Positions 13,751 to 16,300 of a stretch of DNA of 16,300 nt are shown piece after piece. The translations under genes and the position numbers were made by a program. This DNA comes from JAJRZX01 sp964472295 (GTDB taxonomy: Bacteria > Desulfobacterota > GWC2-55-46 > JADFVP01). The DNA is taken from the NCBI GenBank assembly GCA_964472295.1, contig CAYYJQ010000040.1, forward strand, positions 1 to 16,300, in the 5' to 3' direction. The notes beneath the pieces are model-generated. The model was not told the DNA's origin. It saw only the letters and a program-made list of their open reading frames with translations, and did no database searches. Each line of letters begins with the position of its first letter. The first letter of the stretch is position 1.

Positions 13751-13998
13751 GGGCGGCATAGGGGGGCAAGGCCAACCCTACCCGGCTACAAGTTTTTCCT
13801 ATTGATTTTCTTTGACGCGGTTTCTACCGGCGACAAATGTCTCTAACTACGCGTCATGACCTAAAAATCCAGAGGAACAATCTTGCCCAATCAAAAGACT
13901 TTCTTTTTTCCAAAAGAAAGCGGAAGGTTTTCTCTGTCTTACTTTTTCCCTCTTTTATTTTGCTATACAATCGTCCTTATATGTGCTAATCTATTTTT
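13751..13998. other. Non-coding region between the methyltransferase and helicase genes
   Basis: GC content drops sharply after about 13790. The region holds an inverted copy of the CTTTCTTTT repeat family (13899-13946). The 69-codon plus-strand frame starting at 13883 reads through that repeat and the promoter region; it is Phe-rich, lacks a ribosome binding site and is probably not a gene. No terminator is clear after the methyltransferase. Confidence 0.5.
13899..13946 (-). repeat. Minus-strand copy of the CTTTCTTTT palindromic repeat
   Basis: CTTTCTTTT (13899-13907) pairs with AAAAGAAAG (13912-13920) around a 4-nt loop. Read on the minus strand it is preceded by AAGTAAGACAGAGAAAACC, the same tail sequence that precedes the hairpins of the tandem copies at 1-236. 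This is the only copy in the opposite orientation. Confidence 0.75.
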
Positions 13999-13999
13999 T

Positions 14000-14025
14000 T
14001 ATAATAAGTACCAACCGGTCGGTAC
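14000..14025 (+). promoter_or_regulatory. -10 box TATAAT followed by a TetR-type operator palindrome
   Basis: TATAAT (14000-14005) is followed after 2 bp by GTACCAACCGGTCGGTAC (14008-14025). That 18-bp palindrome is symmetrical at all but one pair. It closely resembles operators of TetR-family repressors with an ACCGACCGGTCGGT-type core. Placed over the expected transcription start, it would block initiation. The next gene downstream is the helicase, with a leader of about 130-145 nt. No tetR gene lies in the window and no good -35 is seen. Confidence 0.5.
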
Positions 14026-14157
14026 GTGCAGAGTCAAGGTTGATCCCATCCATTACATACAGATAAGTCCTTCAACCCTTTCCCCGCGATAACCTTAAAT
14101 ATCCAGCCTGGACCGGCCCGTTCAAAGGGGCAGGCAGTTTACATGGAGAATTATTAC

Positions 14158-15435
14158 ATGAAGTTCGAGAAACTCGGCCTTCAGGCCGAACTGCTACGCG
14201 CGGTTTCCGCCGAGGGCTACACCACACCTACACCCGTACAGTCGCGCGCCATACCGCTTGTGCTTGAGCGCCGCGACGTGCTTGCCGGGGCTCAGACTGG
14301 CACGGGCAAGACCGCGGCATTTACCCTTCCCACGCTGCAGATACTTAATAAAAACGGGAGGGGACGTTTTCCAAGGGCCCTTGTGCTTACGCCCACCCGT
14401 GAACTGGCGGCCCAGATAGGTGAAAGCGTCCGCTCCTATGGAAGACACCTATCCCTCCGCCATGCCGTTGTATTCGGGGGCGTCGGCATCAACCCGCAGA
14501 TAGACAAACTCCGCCGAGGCGTGGACATACTTGTGGCAACTCCCGGACGCCTTCTTGACCATGCCTCACAGCGCACGGTAAACCTCTCGAAGGTGGAGAT
14601 ACTCGTCCTTGACGAGGCGGACCGTATGCTGGACATGGGCTTTATCCACGACATAAAGAGGATAATAAAACTCCTTCCCGTAAGGAGGCAGAACCTCCTC
14701 TTCTCGGCCACCTACTCTGACGAGATAAAGGCCCTTGCCGACGAGTTCCTGCATAACCCTGAGTTCGTGGAGGTGGCAAGGAAGAACATTGCCGCAGAGA
14801 CAGTAAGCCAGGTGGTGCACCCTGTCGGGCACTCGGAAAAACGCGAACTCCTCTCTCACCTCATAAAGACAGACAACTGGAAGCGCGTCCTTGTCTTCAC
14901 GCGCACAAAACACGGGGCCAACCGCCTCGCCACGCAACTCCAGAGAGACGGCATCACGGCAACGGCCATACACGGCAACAAGAGCCAGGCGGCGCGCATT
15001 AGGGCCCTTGCCGAGTTCAAAAGAGGGGCAGTAAGGACGCTTGTGGCAACAGACGTTGCCTCGCGGGGACTCGACATTGACCACCTGCCCCATGTCGTTA
15101 ACTTTGACCTTCCAAACGTACCAGAGGACTATGTCCACCGCATCGGGCGCACTGGAAGGGCCGGAGAAGAAGGCACGGCGCTCTCTCTTGTATGTAGCGG
15201 CGAGCAGGGCCTTTTGAGAAATATCCAGAGGCTCCTCAAACGTGATATTCCTGTAAGGCATATCGATGGTTTCCGTCAGGACGAGTGTCCCGAAGAAGGC
15301 CACCGCATGCAGAGATACGGCGGGGGGCAGAAGAGACCTTCTCGTGGGGGACAGAGACGGAATAACTTCAGCTCCAGCAGTAGAAGCAATGGCAGGGGAA
15401 GGGGGTATGAGGGCAGACGCGCCTCTGGGCGCTAA
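14158..15435 (+). CDS. rhlE: DEAD-box ATP-dependent RNA helicase, RhlE-like
   Basis: This is an RNA helicase that unwinds structured RNA, for example during ribosome assembly, mRNA decay or cold growth. Counting from the start used here (425 residues), Q motif FEKLGL...Gln28, motif I AQTGTGKT with Lys51, Ia PTRELA, Ib TPGRLLD, II DEAD (152-155), III SAT (183-185), IV VLVFTRTK, V ATDVASRGLDI and VI HRIGRTGRAG are all present. The tail (last ~55 residues) is a Gly/Arg/Ser-rich basic RNA-binding segment. I prefer the ATG at 14158 over 14143: GGAG (14145-14148) lies 9 nt before it and MKFEKLGL matches the usual family N-terminus. A strong terminator follows, and a TetR-type palindrome lies upstream. 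Confidence 0.93.
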   Translation: MKFEKLGLQAELLRAVSAEGYTTPTPVQSRAIPLVLERRDVLAGAQTGTGKTAAFTLPTLQILNKNGRGRFPRALVLTPTRELAAQIGESVRSYGRHLSLRHAVVFGGVGINPQIDKLRRGVDILVATPGRLLDHASQRTVNLSKVEILVLDEADRMLDMGFIHDIKRIIKLLPVRRQNLLFSATYSDEIKALADEFLHNPEFVEVARKNIAAETVSQVVHPVGHSEKRELLSHLIKTDNWKRVLVFTRTKHGANRLATQLQRDGITATAIHGNKSQAARIRALAEFKRGAVRTLVATDVASRGLDIDHLPHVVNFDLPNVPEDYVHRIGRTGRAGEEGTALSLVCSGEQGLLRNIQRLLKRDIPVRHIDGFRQDECPEEGHRMQRYGGGQKRPSRGGQRRNNFSSSSRSNGRGRGYEGRRASGR

Positions 15436-15468
15436 GGCCTGAAAACACATAGGCCCTGAACAACCTTT

Positions 15469-15508
15469 TATATCCGCCACCCCGCAAGGGGTGGCGGATA
15501 TATTTTCT
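15469..15508 (+). terminator. Intrinsic terminator after the DEAD-box helicase gene
   Basis: Arms 15469-15483 and 15488-15502 are perfect 15-bp complements around a GCAA tetraloop, with GC pairs at the top of the stem. TATTTTCTT follows on the plus strand. The centre lies 50 bp after the helicase stop. It is the clearest terminator in the window. Confidence 0.9.
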
Positions 15509-15567
15509 TAAGGGCATACGCCCCATGAAACCCGGCTATAACGTTACTATGACGCGACTTGGCGAGG

Positions 15568-15596
15568 TTGACTTTGACCGTCTATTAAGATATAAA
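15568..15596 (+). promoter_or_regulatory. Sigma70-type promoter for the small exported protein gene
   Basis: TTGACT (15568-15573) and TATAAA (15591-15596) are separated by exactly 17 bp. The predicted leader to the ATG at 15701 is about 98 nt. The promoter follows the helicase terminator, so this gene is an independent transcription unit. Confidence 0.6.
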
Positions 15597-15700
15597 AAGG
15601 GGGTCGCAAAAGGAACTGCGGACATGGCCCTGGGAATAAAAGCCCTTAATTTTAATACATATTTTCAACCATCAAGCAAATAATAACAAAGAGGGAAACA

Positions 15701-16099
15701 ATGAAATTTTTCAAAAAAACCCTGATTATCCTCCTGCTATCCCTATTCCTTATTCCATGCTCGCGCGCCATGGCTGACGACTCTCTATCGCATACCATAA
15801 AGAGCGCCCTTTACGGCGGCGCCCTCGGCGGGCTCGTAGCAGGCGCCGTAATCCTCGTTACCGACAACCCAAGTGATAACCTCGGCTATATACCCACTGG
15901 CATAGGGGCCGGCATACTCCTTGGCACGGCCTACGGCATCGTCACAAGCGATATTGTGCGGGACCGTGCCTTTAGCGAGATCGACAACGGAAGGCTCAAC
16001 CTCCACGTCCCCACCGTAAAGACCACGTCCACCTATGACAAAAAGACGCAGACCTCTGAGATGGTGGAGTCCGTGGACCTGCTGAAGGTGCGTTTTTAG
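15701..16099 (+). CDS. Small exported protein of unknown function with a glycine-rich hydrophobic core
   Basis: I do not recognise a named family. The 132 residues start with a basic, strongly hydrophobic signal peptide (about 1-25) with probable cleavage after AMA. The mature part has two Gly/Ala-rich hydrophobic stretches: ALYGGALGGLVAGAVILVT (about 36-54) and YIPTGIGAGILLGTAYGIV (about 63-81). They look like glycine-zipper hairpins that insert into or pack on a membrane. A polar C-terminal third follows, ending LLKVRF. The aromatic final residue recalls outer-membrane proteins, but the mature chain is too short for a classical barrel. GAGGG lies about 7 nt before the ATG. It has its own promoter and is followed by hairpin repeats. 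Confidence 0.75.
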   Translation: MKFFKKTLIILLLSLFLIPCSRAMADDSLSHTIKSALYGGALGGLVAGAVILVTDNPSDNLGYIPTGIGAGILLGTAYGIVTSDIVRDRAFSEIDNGRLNLHVPTVKTTSTYDKKTQTSEMVESVDLLKVRF

Positions 16100-16126
16100 A
16101 ATAACCAGGAAACAAAAGGGAAATAA

Positions 16127-16180
16127 GCGGGCTTCGCCCGCAAAGAAACAAAAGAGAAGAAGAGGGTGGGCTCCGCCCAC
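16127..16180. repeat. Two short GGGC/GCCC hairpins
   Basis: GCGGGC-TTC-GCCCGC (16127-16141) and GTGGGC-TCC-GCCCAC (16166-16180) have the same design. The second base pair changes from C-G to T-A between them, a compensatory change. They begin about 27 bp after the preceding stop. A third of the type is at 16256-16272. No T-tract follows either, so they look like dispersed palindromic repeats rather than terminators. Confidence 0.65.
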
Positions 16181-16201
16181 AAAAGAAAGTGAAAGGATCT
16201 C

Positions 16202-16248
16202 CTTACTTTCTTTTTGAAAAAAGAAAGTAAGACAAAGAAAACCAATAA
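16202..16248 (+). repeat. Compact copy of the CTTACTTTCTTTT palindromic repeat
   Basis: Arms starting CTTACTTTCT (16202-16211) and ending AGAAAGTAAG (16222-16231) are perfect complements; pairing continues inward through T-A pairs to nearly the centre. The tail GACAAAGAAAACCAATA matches the one at 1878-1894. This copy shows the uninterrupted form of the element that is split at 1694-1893. Confidence 0.8.
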
Positions 16249-16255
16249 TAAAAAA

Positions 16256-16272
16256 GGTGGGCACTGCCCACC
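16256..16272. repeat. GGTGGGC-ACT-GCCCACC hairpin
   Basis: A perfect 7-bp stem with a 3-nt loop, of the same type as the hairpins at 16127-16141 and 16166-16180. It is close to the window edge, and what it belongs to cannot be seen. Confidence 0.6.
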
Positions 16273-16300
16273 CTACGAAGCTACCCACCAATATAATGAA

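Noticed and set aside
13883..14092. Possible 69-residue Phe-rich hydrophobic peptide
   Set aside because: It reads through the inverted repeat, the TATAAT box and the TetR-type palindrome and has no Shine-Dalgarno.
14566..15480. 304-residue frame antisense to the helicase gene
   Set aside because: It is the mirror of a GC-rich coding sequence with conserved helicase motifs on the plus strand and begins inside the terminator hairpin.
15525..15683. 52-residue plus-strand frame (starts MKPGYNVTM) before the small exported protein gene
   Set aside because: It contains the 17-bp spaced promoter at 15568-15596, has poor GC at third positions compared with neighbouring genes and only a weak AAGGG upstream. 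Homologues in other genomes would change my mind.

Overview
The window is one contiguous chromosomal stretch of a Gram-negative, outer-membrane-bearing bacterium. Evidence is a complete Tol-Pal envelope system, two lipoprotein signal peptides and an AsmA-type envelope protein. Genes are GC-rich at third positions and favour AGG/AGA for Arg and ATA for Ile. Together with the clustered TolQRAB-Pal-CpoB order, a DUF362-ferredoxin protein and many palindromic intergenic repeats, this suggests a Desulfobacterota- or Nitrospirota-like lineage. That placement is inference; there is no rRNA or other phylogenetic marker here.

Layout: (1) 1-494 holds two tandem 118-bp repeats and a palindromic operator-like site. 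A TIM-barrel sugar phosphate isomerase/epimerase-like gene follows (495-1292). (2) On the minus strand, crcB/fluC (1902-2273) precedes a DUF190 gene (1296-1646); the 255 bp between them are packed with perfect hairpins. (3) The tol-pal cluster runs tolQ-tolR-tolA-tolB (2468-5874), then a G-rich 270-bp spacer, pal (6204-6797) and a cpoB/ybgF homologue (6887-7996). A three-tier hairpin lies 2 nt after the last stop. (4) 7997-8360 is non-coding and carries a second copy of the hairpin element found between crcB and DUF190. (5) A DUF362/2x[4Fe-4S] protein (8361-9497), a 1138-residue AsmA-like protein (9565-12981) and an overlapping SAM methyltransferase (12968-13750) run co-directionally. (6) 13751-14157 is non-coding, with an inverted repeat copy, a TATAAT box and a TetR-type palindrome, upstream of an RhlE-like DEAD-box helicase (ends 15435) with a strong terminator. 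(7) A small exported protein of unknown function (15701-16099) has its own promoter and is followed by four more hairpins.

How the genes fit: TolQ/TolR form the inner-membrane proton-driven motor. TolA transmits force, TolB binds Pal, Pal anchors outer membrane to peptidoglycan, and CpoB-like protein links this to cell-wall synthesis. The AsmA-like protein is also an envelope factor. CrcB exports fluoride.

The protein-coding content belongs to known families. The least explained material is intergenic: two families of palindromic elements, one apparently inserted inside the other, with compensatory base changes between copies. I found no CRISPR array, tRNA, rRNA, transposase or phage gene.
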